This document shows positions 46,246 to 59,800 of a stretch of DNA of 64,000 nucleotides, piece after piece. A program made the translations under genes and the position numbers. This stretch comes from Phlegmacium glaucopus (Eukaryota > Basidiomycota > Agaricomycetes > Agaricales > Cortinariaceae). The notes below the pieces were generated by a model. That model searched no databases, was not told the origin of the DNA, and saw only the letters and a list, made by a program, of their open reading frames with translations. The DNA is taken from positions 97,603-161,602 of the forward strand of contig MU130695.1 in assembly GCA_015039465.1 (NCBI GenBank). Reading direction: 5' to 3'. Position 1 is the first letter of the stretch. Each line of letters opens with the position of its first letter.

Positions 46246-48660
46246 TCACCTGAGGGTATAGCTCAACGTGCTCGAACCATCCGGACCAACAGGGAAATTT
46301 AACCCTTCAAGAGCCAAAGCATCACTCGGGCAAGTACCAGAAGATCCAGCACCAATATCGACAACGCCGCTCCTCACTGATCCAACACCAACACCACTAC
46401 CCTCACTCAGTCCATCTCCAAACCACGTATTCGAACTATCACCAACACCTCCCTGATCAAACATAAACATCCCACCTGACGAACCTTCTAAAGTAGGCGA
46501 CGACGGCGGACCCAGCCGCGGTGTAATAACGCCTACATCCACATGTCGACGATGCCGATGTCGATTTGAAAGATGATGATCGTCATCAAGATGAAGTAGA
46601 AGCTGCTGCTGCCCATGGGTAGTAGTATCGCTATCAGCAGCGATAATAGAGGATTCGAGTGTTTCCTCCCCACCCTGCTGCTGCTGCTGTGGTTGACTCT
46701 TGTCATCTAGACTTGCCAAGAATGCGTTCCAGGTTTGGTCAGTTGCTACGAACGATGATGATGACGATGTAGGTTTGTGCGTGGTTCCATCGCTGTCGTC
46801 ATTGTTGTCGTTATTAGACTCGGTAATATCACATTTGTATCCGTTAGGAACAATTGGCATCCGTATATACCCGTTGGTATCATCATCAGGTAAACTCAAC
46901 CTCAATCTCGTCTTAGCCCCCTCTTCTTGTCGACCACGTCCTCGTCTAGGTTCAGGATGTTCAATATCATGATCAGCAAGCATCAACCTCAACCTCGGTC
47001 TGCCCCTCTTCCCACCCTCATCTTCTGAATCCTGTTCATCCTCTCTCCCATCATCTAACCCTCTCTTACTCCCACTCCCACATTTCCCACCGGGAGTAGC
47101 AGCAGCAGTAATTCCACCTCGATCCCAAATCGCACTTCGTCTCCTATCCGCAGGTGTTCCTCTCCCAGTCATCTTCATCGCACCCATTTCAGGTTGGCGG
47201 AGTATAAATACTCTTACAGAATCCAAACGGGGCAGTGGGAGTGGTAGAACACTAGGCGAGATTTGGATGAGTTGTTGATGGTGGTGGTAATGTGGATGAT
47301 GGGAAGCGGGTGGAAGGTGGATTTGCATTGATGGAGTGTGGTTGTCATCGTCGTTAGTGTCGTCGTTGGCAGCGGTGGTGGTGGTAGTGTGGTCAATGAT
47401 GTCAATTGTCGAAGTTGGCGTTGCTTCCGATGTTGAGGTTGATGGAGAAACAGGATTCGTAAATGACTCCAGCGGCGAAGGAACCAAAGTCGGCGCTTCT
47501 TCCGCCAGCTGCTGCTGCTCTTGTTGCATCTGCATCATCTGCATCTGCACATGTGGAAGAACAGGCCGATGATGCAGCATCCGAATCCAAAGTCGAAAAA
47601 GCAGCTGCAGCCGATTTTGAATCTGAAGTTGAAGAACTTTCACCTGCTCCTTCCACCATTTTCCTCCCATCCCTCCTCCACCACCACTTCCTACCTCTAA
47701 CAGGAATTAAACCATATCCAAGCGGAAGCCCGTGAACAGAGTAATAATCGTGCTTCTTGAGCTACCACTGTACGGATCGTGTCTGGTGTATATTTTTTTT
47801 GTGCTGTTAAGTGGATTTGATTAACATTGACAACGAAAAAAGAAAAAAAGAAACAATTCACATCTCCCATACATGGACCTTACACGCTACTTTCCATACT
47901 CTCCTTTCTTTATCGATTTTAGGAGTCCATTCTGGGGTTTGATGGTTCTGGTATTCAATTTTCTTTTGGTATTGCCTAGATGAGCAAGGGACCGGAGGTT
48001 GAGATTGGATCTGTGGGAGCGCTGCGAGTTGAGGAGGTGGAGGTTGTTGTTGAGGAGATGGAGCTTGGGATGCAGGTCCAAGCAGAGGCGAACAAAGATG
48101 CAACTCATCTCCTTGAACTTGACTTTGATCTCCAAAAGACAGTACTGGAACCGAAAGCCCAATGTCCATCCCTTACTCTAGCCCAGCCGTGAGTGCTGCT
48201 GCCGCTGGTCGTCTGCCATATTCACATCTATCGTATCCCGCTCTTTCATCCTACGCTCATGCTCATCGACCCACCGCCCCCGGCGCTAAAGAGGGCAGCT
48301 GCTGCGGCGCAGGAGAAGGAAAACAAACAACCTTCAAAAAAAAGGCGATGAATAGGTAGGTAACGTGGGGTTTGGATACATCGGTGAGGTAGGTGCTGAA
48401 GTGGGATATGCCGGTGACATTGTAGATGTCGAAGAGTTGGGTGTGGGTTGAGATATGTCAGACACGCAAATTGATATCGCTGGTCTTATATCGTAGGAGT
48501 AGTAGATGTAGGGTGAACATATGATTGTGGTGATGGTGAGTGTAGGGATGAAGATGGACGATCAGAACGAGAATGAGATGACAATGATGTATCAGACGAA
48601 GATGTGGTAGTCGTGATCTCATTCGTGGTTGGCCCAGTAGGGGCTAGAATAGGTGACGTC
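46246..48660 (-). CDS. Q/S/P-rich putative nuclear protein, copy b (474-codon ORF plus 5' exons)
   Basis: A single open frame (47670-46246) codes 474 residues: QMQMMQMQQEQQQLAEEAP, HYHHHQQLIQISPSVLPLPL, the basic GKRGRPRLRLMLADHD and RRGRGRQEEGAKTRLRLSL (an AT-hook-like GRP core and a repeated RLRL-L-D motif), DNNDDSDGTTHKP, then Ser/Gly-rich sequence. Upstream on the same strand are probable 5' exons: S/T/P-rich (48650-48400, TSSSDTSLSSHSRSDRPSS), a charged helix (DEHERRMKERDTIDVNMADD) and PQ-rich QLAALPQIQSQPPVPC with QYQKKIEYQNHQTPEWTPK. Compared with copy a it lacks the acidic DE-run. A DNA-binding regulator is possible but unproven; exon joins were not resolved, so the gene may be partly decayed. 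Confidence 0.45.
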
Positions 48661-48990
48661 GAATGCTGCGACAGCGGCTGTTCCATCCCAAATGCTCGTC
48701 TAGTTGGCTGACCGTAAGAATTATGGAATGATTGAGGCGTGTCGTGCCTAACAGCAAGCAATTGTTCTACATCCGCAACCGCGTTATAGTTGCCACTACT
48801 GATATATTCCAGTGGGCTGGGAAAATCTGCAGGAGGAAGATATAGCGTGCATTGCGTCAGAGAATTGACAAGAATTTCCGCAAGCTTTATGTCAGCGCAG
48901 TCGGGTCGACGAAGTCAGAGTTATTATATTAACTTCGAAACACGAAGGCCGCACTTGAGTTGTAAATGAAACGGTATCCAACAGCAAGTT
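48661..48990 (-). pseudogene. F-box gene fragment 2
   Basis: A short broken copy of the same part of the F-box gene (LLAVRHDTPQSFHNS, YISSGNYNAVADVE-like and LYLPPADFPSPLEYIS-like blocks), ending at the same junction with the Q-rich gene start as fragment 1. The shared junction shows the fusion existed before the block was duplicated. Confidence 0.7.
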
Positions 48991-48999
48991 GAAAGCCAA

Positions 49000-50399
49000 G
49001 GAGAGCTATTTGCTCGTATTTTCCAAAGCCCTGAACTACATTCGAAGCTTTGAGCATCGATCCCATCGATGTCCTTCAAGTTAGTATACTGGGCCTTAAA
49101 TTTGAGCCAGCGTTAACATGATTACCTTGACGCAGTCCACCATCCACTGCCACCTCGGTTCGCCTTTTCAATCCTGACTATTCCTCTCCTCCAATTTATT
49201 TTTATTTTCCTCTCCCGACATCAGTATCGGGCCCGTTTTTCGGCTTCCTGGTTGCTTCCTGAGATATAACAAACCACCATGTTGAATCACCAGACGACAA
49301 CGTCCTTTTACTTCTCATTTTGCTTTGATTTTCGCTCAGGATTCGAGTGTCCCAACAACCTGGTGGGTTCGACAATGCAGAATACTGGTCCTTTGGCTTG
49401 AACTCGTGCTCTTCTTGTAGAAACCCGGTAATTCATGGAATTTATCTGGCCGCATATCGATCTTCCAGAAGGCCATCCGTTAATGGGCATGGCGGCACTA
49501 GCCTCCCGTTATATATGGTTACTCACATATATCATCGGAAAATACGTGTATTCCAGGACAACCCGCCGGCACCTTGTGGGCCGTGTTGTAGTATATCAGA
49601 TGCCCGCAAAGAATTAGGTAACTGTTGGAGCGTTGACAAAGGGCGAACATGCTGAGTATTTCTATTTTTCATTGTCCTCCTGTGTATCAGTACTTACTCT
49701 AGATGTCCAGGCGTACTTAGGATGGATGCCACACTGACGAGCTTACAGGAAATGACGCGAATCATAATGGAGGAATACCATATTAATCATGATGTTATTG
49801 AGAAGTTCTGGCAGATTATGGTATGTTTTCTTCCTTGTAGCTCCTCTTTCTACTCCTAACTCGCTTGTAGCAAAAGAAATACATCTCCCGAAGCCGCGAA
49901 ATATCAGCATCGTGGCGCCACTATCATTCTCGGAATGTTGACACTGGCGAAATGTAGCGTCTTGACTGATAAATGGGACTCGGAACCCTAGGAAAGGTAC
50001 GAATCAACCTGATACTCACATCATAGAGCCTCGTTCTGGTTTAAGCATGCTTCCAAGTTGTACGGGTTTTGTCTATGCTTCGAAACTATTTCCTTTCTCC
50101 TCAGCCTATGATGGATGTTCTTAAAGCTGACAGTAGCTTCGGAGGGGTAGCATTGCATCTACACTACTTCAAGGTACGCTCATTCCCCTACCCATCCTTA
50201 CTAATGACTCTTCCAGACATTACTCACTCTGGCAAGCTCCAGGACCCAGGGCCATTCTCGTTTCTGCCCGCAATATCGGTTCCATCATCGAAAACAACAG
50301 CGCCAGGGATTTATGCACTTCCGTTCATTTCGCTTCCATTTGCAGGACCTGAGCCTTGAGGCATTTGGCCTAGGGGTGTTCGACATTTTTTCCCTGTGT
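49000..50399. pseudogene. Degenerate gene block, copy 2 of 3
   Basis: It matches 37640-39600 and 54590-56090 in order. Readable pieces include PGGFDNAEYWSFGLNSCSSC then RNPVIHGIYLAAYR (49352-49470) and SLQEMTRIIMEEYHINHDVI (about 49740-49800), followed by a possible intron and KKYISRSREISASWRHYHSR (49870-49930). No full-length frame survives and the family was not recognised. Confidence 0.4.
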
Positions 50400-51090
50400 A
50401 AAATTAAACACTTTCTGATTATAACCTAGGATCAAGAAAAGTTTCTCGAGCCGCTACAGTTCTTACCTGCAACTAAAGCACGTTATCACTCGCCCTACGC
50501 ATGTGGAGATTCTCTTTTGTCACTGTGCGTACGTGTTGGGGCCGTGACTATCAGCGGCAACATGGAGCTTACGAGATTGTACGAGCGACTCACAAACATG
50601 ACACAGAAGACAAAGTTTGTTTTACTTTTCGATTTAATCTGTAAAAGCTGAGGTCAATTTATCTGAACTCTAGACAACCATTGATTGATAACTAAAACAA
50701 GAAGTATTTAAAAACGAGCAAGGCATCGTACCTATGTTATCAGTCGAGTCTCGTCCACTTCGTTGGTCGCGGTGCTAGACCCTACTAAGGGGCTTTGGTG
50801 CTAGGGTAGCCTGAGTGGCAGGCCGCACATCAACGGTGTTACGAGAGGAGATTTTCGAGTCTGGAGAAAATTCCCCATGATTTTCGCCCCCCCCCTTGCG
50901 AGTTTACTTATAGCTTATCCCACTAAGGAGTTGAATGTTCTTGACCGCCGTGATGGTCACCTCCCAACATTCTCCACCGTTCAATGAGTTTTGTTCCTCG
51001 ATTCTAATAATTCTGCTCAGTTGTCACAAAAGTATTCAGTTATTTATGGGCTTGTACTTGCTACTCAACCTAATTATTATTAGCAATCGA
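50400..51090 (+). repeat. Orphan GTPase upstream block
   Basis: This is the same upstream block as at 26380, 39600 and 56090, up to the CAACATTCTCCACCGTTCAATG and TTGTCACAAAAGTATTCAGT words, but no GTPase coding sequence follows. Instead the 3' end of a minus-strand membrane-protein gene begins at 51091. The GTPase body was probably lost or never copied here. Confidence 0.6.
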
Positions 51091-51830
51091 TCACCATGGC
51101 CCCCGTTTCCTGGCAAGCAGCTTGACGATGTCAATTTTTCTTCCGGAATGCGGATAAAAGCATGCTACAACGAGTGGAGAGAGAATGACAAACGGAATGG
51201 TAGATATGATTGAAACAAGTATAGGTTGCCTCGCCCAAACATATATCACCAGACCAATCAAAAACATGCCCACCCCGCATGTTACTATTGGAAGGCCTGA
51301 AAAAAGAGCGGTGGCGATGATAGTATCCCCGAAGGAAGAAAATGGCCGTCGTGGCTTGCTGTGAAAAGGGGATTTCCAATTAGTAGACCATTCTTGATTG
51401 AACGTTTCAGCTTCTTTAGTGTCAAGTAACTCGAACCATCGCGCCGTGATGGCGGCTTGCACGGCCCCAGTGACATCAAGGAATAGCCCTGCAAGCCAAA
51501 AGGCATTGACAAGTTTAGCAGCAATGGTGGAGTTCTCCGAGAGCGACGCAGACAACATTTGTGCCTGGATGCCAGCAAAGAATGTGGCCTTTTTCGATTA
51601 AGTGAAAGCACTCTTTTAAGGTGTGATAGTTGTGCTCACCATGATGCTCAACGATCTGAATCCTTCCACTGTAAGTTGACAATGATCAACTGTCGTAGCA
51701 AGATGTTGGTCAGTAGAACTTGAACCTGGTAGTTGGAACTTTGAATACTACGAAAGCTGAGGATAATGAGTTCGAGAGGATTTACCTAGAGCACCGCGTT
51801 CTGGTTTTGTGGTTGAACCCATTGCAACAT
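51091..51830 (-). CDS. Small hypothetical membrane protein, possibly 5'-damaged
   Basis: The last exon (about 51597-51091) codes FFAGIQAQMLSASLSENSTI through to a C-terminal LLARKRGPW. It has two hydrophobic segments (TALFSGLPIVTCGVGMFLIG and ILVSIISTIPFVILSPLVVA) suited to membrane helices. An upstream exon, YSKFQLPGSSSTDQHL to VEGFRSLSIM, joins it by a GT-AG intron of about 52 bp (51646-51595). The likely start MGSTTKPERGALG lies at 51830, but the first intron would leave the frame, so either the start differs or the 5' end is broken. The FARKRGPW-like ending recurs in uncharacterised Agaricomycete membrane proteins. Function unknown. Confidence 0.5.
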
Positions 51831-52831
51831 TCTCTTGGTAAGACATTGAACAGAGAGGTGCGTGGCGAAAAATACAGGTGTCGATGTTTGTGTCCCTGCG
51901 GAGAACTAGGTTTAATACTGGAATGAAGAAAGAGAAGGTGTGTATATCGGATAAAGCTATCCAGAAATCCCCGTTTCCAAGAATAACTGGTTTTGAGTGG
52001 GTCATGGCCTTCAGCACGGCAGACCCGAGTTCTGTCAGATCAGAGGTCGAACAGATATCTTACGGTACTATCGGGGGAGCTCACCTCCGCATATCCCATG
52101 TCAACGTCATGACTTTTATTTCAAAGCTGATCCAGGCACATGCAGTTGAGGATGGGGTGGATGAGAGTCGTCCATGCTCCTCCAATCGACTGGAAGCTAA
52201 CTGGATTCCTAGGGCTCTGCAGATGACGCCTGTTAGTTTCGAGAGATTTCGTGGAATGGAAGACAGACCCTTGTTCGACGGCAACCAAAATATATGTCGG
52301 CACCTTAGCTGACGTTGAAATAAAGTTACCTTTAGGTTCGGTACAAGCCGAGGTTTTCTGCTGGTGAATGCCTCTTCAACCTCTCACGCTCAACGTATAT
52401 GACCATGTGGTTCACTCAACTTCGCTAAGACGAGAATATTGAACCATGGAGTCTGCACTTAGACACGCCAACCTAATAAAATTTCATGTGCATTTATTCT
52501 CTGACTCACTGAAACGAGAACGCGCCGCGTACTTTGATTACTGACATTCAATGGATCCCACACCGAAATACCCAAATAGATGTCTATAATATGGCTAGGA
52601 ACTCCTCATCGGTACTCAGCATCCCCACTCCCTACCCCCTGGCAGCAAATATCATCAATCTCTATGCTGCTCACACCCATCCAACTTCACCCCACTCAAT
52701 TCATCAACCTCCGGCGTCTTTCTGTATGATTCCGCTCCTCCACCAGAAAATCGAACCAAAAAGCGTCCGAACAATGAAAACCCGAGCTTGAACAGCCTGG
52801 TGATCATACACAGCAGCTGGGAACACAGACA
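51831..52831. other. Intergenic and duplicated flank
   Basis: A 144-codon plus-strand ORF (51878-52312) overlaps minus-strand frames of similar quality and shows no domain, so neither is called. From 52380 onward the sequence is the duplicate of 22190-22600. Confidence 0.4.
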
Positions 52832-54330
52832 TCAAATCTCTCCTCTTCCTCCTTCCCTGCTGAGACTCTTCCTGATCATGATTATCTGTGCTAACGATAT
52901 CATCATCATCATCGCATCACATCGCATCCTTCTCCTACCTCCAAACTTGCCAGAAGGTAACGGTGATCCAGGTAGCGTCTTATTATTCAAATAATCTCTA
53001 TTGACCTCCCCATCAAGGCCTTCGAGAGTAGCAGCACCAGCGGCTTTCGGTAGATCTCCAGAAAGGTCCCGACTCCGTTTAGCTACTTCATCAGCCATCT
53101 TCTCCAAATCTTCGACTCGTTCGCTCTTGGAGATAGTCAGAGAACCTGGTACAGGATCTCGAGTGAATGAATGTTTGGGCGTCAGTTGAGGACGGGGTGA
53201 GTATAGCACGGCGTTGGGAGCGGGAAAGGAAGGTTCAGAACTGTGTTAACAAAACTATCCATCGGAGGGGTTATTGTAGTGGAAGGGCGTCCATGAAGAC
53301 TGGTTCTTGTAGAGACTCCACAACGGGAGGTTTGATAGGATATTGGAGGCACATAAGGTAGGGCAACAGGAGGTAATCCTGGTACAGCCTCAGGAGAGAA
53401 CGAATGGGGTGGTGGCGGCGTATGACCTCTACTGGTGCTTGCATAGGATGAAACTGTTGAAACGGAGGTAGCAACCGAGGACCAGGTGAAGTCGCATAAC
53501 CATGCGGATATCCTTAAGGTAAAAGTAGAAATGGTTTCATGGGTGGTAACCATGGCTGAGTCTGTGTAGGGTCGATATATGCGCCTTGATTGGGGTAATA
53601 GGATATATAATCTGCATGTGGCGTAAGTTGGGGTACGGGTGCATGGGTTCACATAGGTATACAAGTAATCATCATCAAGACCCGGTCAAAAACCAGATTG
53701 GTGACGCCTTCCGCACCCGGGGGGATAATATACTGTGGACCGCGGAATGGAATAGTTGTTAGAGTGTCCGAGATTTCAACTGTGGCTGGTTGCTAGAGTT
53801 GTTGTTGACCAGGCAGGTAAAGCGTGCGTGTAAGCGTTAGAGTTAAGCTAGAGTTCTATGCAACTATTATCAGCTTTATAAAAAAGGAAGGAAGAAAAAG
53901 AAAAGAGGAATCACCTTTTTATTAGAATGATTCTTGACTTGAAGTTCCAAATAAGCAGTTCCACCAGCCACTACAGGTCCACCAATCATCCTTCCCTGCA
54001 TCCACAATTTCCCATTGTCGCCTACCACAATGGCTTCAGGTGGAAATTTCTCATAGGGATATGCCCCGACAACGTCCGGTCTTATTATCAACAACCAACT
54101 TCTTTTCATCTTTCCAATAAACACCGACGCTCGCTCGGAGTTCATACCCCACTTATGCCAAACTGGATGCAAAAGAGATGGAAGGAGACGAGGTTGGGAT
54201 GGGTATATGGATAGAAAAGTCCATTTTCCTCTTCTGGCTTGGAGGGTCGCCTAGCATTGTATATGCTTGGACGGCGCCACATGAGGGCGGTAGACCTAGA
54301 CCTTGAAAAAGATGACGACTGTGGAGAAAA
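52832..54330 (-). pseudogene. Arrestin-like gene, degenerate copy 2
   Basis: It is highly similar to copy 1 at 22607-24060 and shares the same frame break after CRGISL and the same stop in the PQ-rich segment. It keeps a C-terminal linker missing in copy 1: SGDLPKAAGAATLEGLDGE followed by NNKTLPGSPLPSGKFGGRRR. Blocks AIVVGDNGKLWMQGRMIGG and GGTAYLELQVKNHSNKK are intact. Shared lesions imply decay before duplication, unless the affected stretches are unrecognised introns. Confidence 0.5.
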
Positions 54331-54589
54331 GTGGAAGTGGCAGAGTGGTCTCCGAACCAACATCAAGGCTTGAAGCAAAGCAATGTGAACAATGGCCTGG
54401 ACTCTTGTGATATGGTTCAAGTGGCCCATCATTGGAATTAGAAGTCCACTTCAAAGCTAAAAGTTTGGTGGGAACATCTCAACCTAAGAAATAAAACGTG
54501 ACGATCTCTGACCACCACTGAGCTACAAAGGCCGTTGTTTATCTCATATCCAACAAATGTCATGTGGTTGAGTCGTTCAGTCTTCAAGC

Positions 54590-56089
54590 AAGCGTCAACT
54601 GGTACTACTTATTTTCCAAAGCCCCGAGAAAGCTGAGCACTGTGACGGTGGATCCGCAAACTCGGAATTGTGCATTCGAATTTATGCATGCCTAATATGG
54701 GGTGTGAGCATCGATTTCATCGATGTCCTTCAGTTGTACTGGGACCCAAATTTGAGCCAGCGTTTGACGTGGTCCACCATCCACTGCCCACCTCGGTTCG
54801 TTTTTCAGCTTCCTGATTGCTTCCTGAGACATAAGAAACCACCATGTTGAATCACTATATGACAATGCTCTTTTCACTGCTTTGTTTTGTTCTAATACTT
54901 GCTCAGGTTTTGACTGTCCCAGCAGCCTGGAGGGTTCAACAGTGCGGAACACTGGCCCTTTGGCTTGAACTCATGCTCCTCTTGTAGAAATCCAGTAACT
55001 CATGGCATTTATCTGGCCGCATATCGACCTTCCAGAAATGTCATGGCTGCATCAGGTCTCCCACTACATGGTTACTCATATATATCATCGGAAAATACGT
55101 GTATTTTGGGACATTTCCATTTTTCTCCCCCCGCCTGTGTATCAGTACTGCCGCTAGATGTCCAGGCGTACTTAGGATGGACGCCACACTGACGGGCTTA
55201 CAGGAAATGACGCAAATAATAATGGAGGAAAACCATATTAATCATGATATTATTGTGTAGTTTTGGTAGGTTTATGGTATGTTCTCTTCCACTCCTACTT
55301 TTAGCTCGCTTGTAGGCAAGATTGAGACAACAGGTGGATCCTGCATTGGCATAATAACCTGCGTGGCCTTGAAACGATTGAAAAGCAGCGCAAAGAAGGT
55401 TAAAGGTGGGGTGAGAAACCTCGACCTCCTCATACCTTGGGGTTTCACACAATCTCTCACTCTCTCTTAGTAAGCTGATCGCTGGATAAAACATTGAGGA
55501 TCGAGGCGGACAACCTGATCTTCCATAAACTGCAGACCGCTGTATGCTGAACGAAAGAGTCGTTCGGTATAGCGAGCAAGTTATCAATACCGTTTTGAAG
55601 GCTTTTGTGTCGCTGCCAGTATTCCGGCCACCGAGGAACCTGTTAAAACCACCGACGACCTTGAAGGCTGCTGGGATTTGACATGAAGCCTGGATCCATA
55701 GAGGCTACCCGTCAGGCTGTCAATGTTGCGGCGGGCTATAGTCAGCTCGGGCGTGGTCATCGGCAGGAGAAGGGAACGAAACTGTTCGGAAGGTTGATTG
55801 CTTGGGGGGAGTATTAAACGCAATGGCTTAGGTGCAAAGGCTACTCCATCTCTTCCTACGCTGTAAGTTGCCATATGAGTACCGCCGCTAGGTTTCCATT
55901 TACTGACTATCATAAGAACTACATCACAACCTCCAAAAATACGGTTGGCACGCTCCGGGACACAGGGCCATTCAACTCATATCTGACTCCGTATTAGTAT
56001 CGGTTCCATATCGAACAGCGTCTGGGATTGATGCACTTCCGTTCATTTTGCTTCCAATTTGGGGGTGTCGACATTTTTTTCCCTGTTTG
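54590..56089. pseudogene. Degenerate gene block, copy 3 of 3
   Basis: The plus strand at 54844 reads MLNHYMTMLFSLLCFVLILA, the signal-peptide-like start shared with 37814, then SCSSCRNPVTHGIYLAAYRP (54973-55032). Later patches match copies 1 and 2. Frames are broken and the family is not recognised. Confidence 0.4.
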
Positions 56090-56823
56090 AAGTCAAATAC
56101 TTTCTGATTATAATATAGGATCAAGAAAAGCTTCTCGAGCCGCTACGGTTCTTAACTCCAACCAAAGCGGGTGAACATTTGCCTTACGCATGTGGAGACT
56201 CTTTTGTCACTGTCCATACGCGTTGGGGCTATCAGCGGCAACATGGAGTATATGAGATTGTACGATGAACATGAAACAGTGGACAGCGTTTGTTTTACTT
56301 TTCGATTTAATCTGTAAAATATGAGGCCAATTCATCTGAACTCTAGACACCATTTATCCGATAACTAAAACAAGAAGTATTTTTCATGGAGCATTCGAGA
56401 TAAAAACGAACAAGGCATCGTACCTATGTGTTCAGTCGAGTCGGGTCCACTTCTCTGGTCGCGGCGCTGGACTCTACTATGGGGCCTTGGGGTTGCTAGG
56501 ATAGCCTGAGCAGACGACATATCAACAATGTTCCGAGAGGAGATTTTCGAGTCTAGAGAAAATCCGGCGTGATTTTCGTCTCCTTGCGAGTTTACTTACA
56601 GCTTGCCCGCGGAATTATTACTAAGGAACTTGAATTTTATTGGCCGTCGTGATAGTCACCCTCCACCGTTAAATGGCTTTTGCTCCATGGTAGTGGTAAG
56701 AGGATTCTACTTAATAATTCTGCTTAGTTGTCACAGAAGTATTGAGTTATTTATGGGCCATATCGGTGACAGTCACAAGTTACTTTGACTGATCCAACCT
56801 TATCGTTCATATCTACGATCGTA
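56090..56823 (+). repeat. Upstream block of GTPase copy 3
   Basis: It matches the blocks upstream of copies 1 and 2; the CGTTCATATCTACGA word lies just before the ATG. A short deletion distinguishes it from the other two. Confidence 0.6.
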
Positions 56824-59800
56824 ATGTCTACTTCACTGGAACCCCAACTCACTGCTAAGCAGATTCGGAAACTGCAAGCAAAATTTACTCAATTCCGTAT
56901 CCTCGTGATCGGGCGAGCCAACGCAGGCAAGACAACAATTCTGCGAAGACTCTGCAACACTACAGGAGAACCTATGATCTTTAGTCCGAATGGTCAAAAG
57001 GTGAGGCGTATGCATATGGTGAAAGTTCATGCCAGATACTGACATCTATGCTCGTGGTCTCAGATCGAGTCCTCGGCCCTCAATCCATCGGCGGGGGTGA
57101 GCGGTTCTTGTACCAGTATTGGGTTATGGTTTAATTAATATCCTTACACCGCAGCGTGGAGAGCATGACATCAAGAATCAAATGATATTTGAGAGCAACC
57201 CTGGTTTCATCTTTCACGATTCCCGTGGTTTTGAAGCCGGCAGTGCCAAGGAGTTGAAGTCTTGAAGATGGTACAGGAATTCGTTAAGGAGCGTTCAAAG
57301 GCAAAAACTGTGAAGGAGCAGCTTCACGCGATCTGGTGTGTTAGTACTCGCCTTTATAGAATAAATTTCTTGACAGAATTTTTTTTTGGGTAGGTACTGC
57401 ATTCCAACAAGTGATGACCGACCAATTACAGCAGCAGAAAAGAAGTTTTTCAATGAATGTGGGACAGGGCTTGGTATGTGTGTCATCTTATCAATATGTT
57501 ACTGTGAAGAATAAGCCTGTGAAGTACCAGTGATTGTTTTGTGGACCAAGACTGACTCTCTTGATGTCGCTAAAATTAAGGAACTGATCAAGGAAGGTAA
57601 CAGCAGATCTGAGGCAATGCAACAAGCTCCACAAATGGCTTGGGCTGATTATGAAAGTAATATCTATCCACTCTTTGATGGGTTTAAATATCCACCAAAG
57701 GCATATGTTGTATTTCGAAGTAAGTGTTCTACTTATACTTGTTAACAACTATTTAATTAATTGTGTGGTGTAGAGATGCATGAGCCTGGAGCTGATTGTA
57801 AAGACTTGATTGAAAAAACAACAGCTGCACTGTCTACTGAAGAATTACAACAGCTCTTTCTTGCAACACAGCAGAACAATATTGAGGTTTGTATTGAATA
57901 TGGGGTTAAAAGGTTGGGAACTATGATATTTTAAAATTGCAACATTAACATAATTCCCAGACTTTTGAATTTGACAGAATCAACCCTGTTGGGATATTTT
58001 AAGAAGACTGAAGGAAATTGGGCATATATCATGGCAATTGTTCTGAGATATTTTCCAGAAATTGTAGTAAGTGTTTGATAAGACTAAAGAAGCCATTGAC
58101 AACTAATTGATTTTTGTAGGGTGTTATTATAGACATTTAGTGCTCAACCATTTGGACTAACATCTATTGGGACAGTATGTGGGTACAAAAAAGAGTCACC
58201 ATTATGTGATGTTGCTTATGACCTTTCTTAGATTGTTAGTATAAGACCATCTCGATCTGTCTTGACTCTAGCTGACTCTTTTGACAGATTGTAAGTATAA
58301 GACCATCTTGATCTGCCTCAGCTCTGGCTTAGTCTTTTGACAGGATGTAAGCATAAGACCATCTTGATCTACCTTTACTTCTTAGCTTGCTCTTTTAACA
58401 GTGGGTAAGTGCAAAACCATCTTAATCTGCCCTGACTCTGGCTTACCCTTGTGACAGTGGGTAAGTGCATATCATTCATTTTGATCTGCTTTGACTTAGC
58501 TTACTCTTTGACAGTGGGTGAGTGCAAGACCATCTTGATCTGCATTGATTCTAGCTTACTCTTTTGACAGGCAGTAAGTACAAGAACATCTTGATTTACC
58601 TTGACTCTAGCTTACTGTTTTGATAGGAGGTAAGTGCAAGATCCTGTTGATCTGCCTTGACTCTAGCCTACTGTTTTGACAGGAGGTAAGTGCAAAACCC
58701 TGTTGATCTGCCTTGACTCTAACTTACCCTTTTAACAGGCAGTGAGTGCAAGACCATCTTGATCTGCCTTAACTCTAAACTACTCTTTTAATAGGATGTA
58801 AGTGCAAGACCATCTTAAACTGCCTTGACTCTAGCTTAGTGTTTTGACAGAATGTAAGTGGAAGACCATCTTGATCTGCCTTGACTCTAAATTACTCTTT
58901 TGACAGGATGTAAGTACAAGACATCTCTGTCTTGACTTCTGACTTACTTTTTTGACAGTGGGTAAGTGCAAGACCATCTTTATCTGCTTTGAATCTAGCT
59001 CAGTCTTCTGACAGTTGGTAAATGCAAGACCATCTTAATCTGCATTGATTCTAGCTTACTGTTTTGACAGAATGTAAGTGCAAGATCATATTGGTCTGCC
59101 TTGATTCTAGCTTACTGTTTTCACAGGAGGTAAGTGCAAGGCCATCATCATTTGGTTTGACTCTAACTTAGTATTTTGACAGAGGGTAAGTGCAAGACTA
59201 TCTTGATCTGTCTTGATTCTAGCTTACTGTTTTCACAGGAGGTAAGTGCAAGACTATCTTGATCTGCTTTGAATTTAGCTTAGTCTTTTGACAGATGGTA
59301 ACTACAACATCATCATTATCTGCCTTGGTTCTAGCTTAGTCTTTTGACAGATTGTAAGTGCAAGACCATCTTGATTCTGCCTTGACTCTAGCTTACTCTT
59401 TTGACAGTTGGTAAGTGCAAGGATATATTGATCTGCCTGTAGCTTACTCTTTTGACAGTTGGTAAGTGGAAGACCATCTTGATCTGCTTTGACCCTAGCT
59501 TACTCTTCTGACAGGAGGTAAGCACAAGACCATCTTTATCTGCTTTGACTCTACCTTATCTTTTTCACAGAATGTAAGACAATCTTGATTTTGCCTTGAC
59601 TCTACCTTAGTCCTTTGACAGAATGTAAGTTCAAGACCATCTTGATCTGCCTCTAACTTACTCTCTTGACAGGCAGTGAGTGCAAGACCATCTTGATCTG
59701 CTGACTCATAGCTTAGTCTTTTGACAGTTGGTAAGTGCAAGGCCATCTTGATATGCCTTGGCTCTAGCTTAGTCTTTTGACAGGATGTAAGTGAAAGACA

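Noticed and set aside
51878..52312. 144-codon plus-strand ORF between the membrane gene and the arrestin-like copy
   Set aside because: Overlapping minus-strand frames are of equal quality, no domain is seen and there is no paralogous support.
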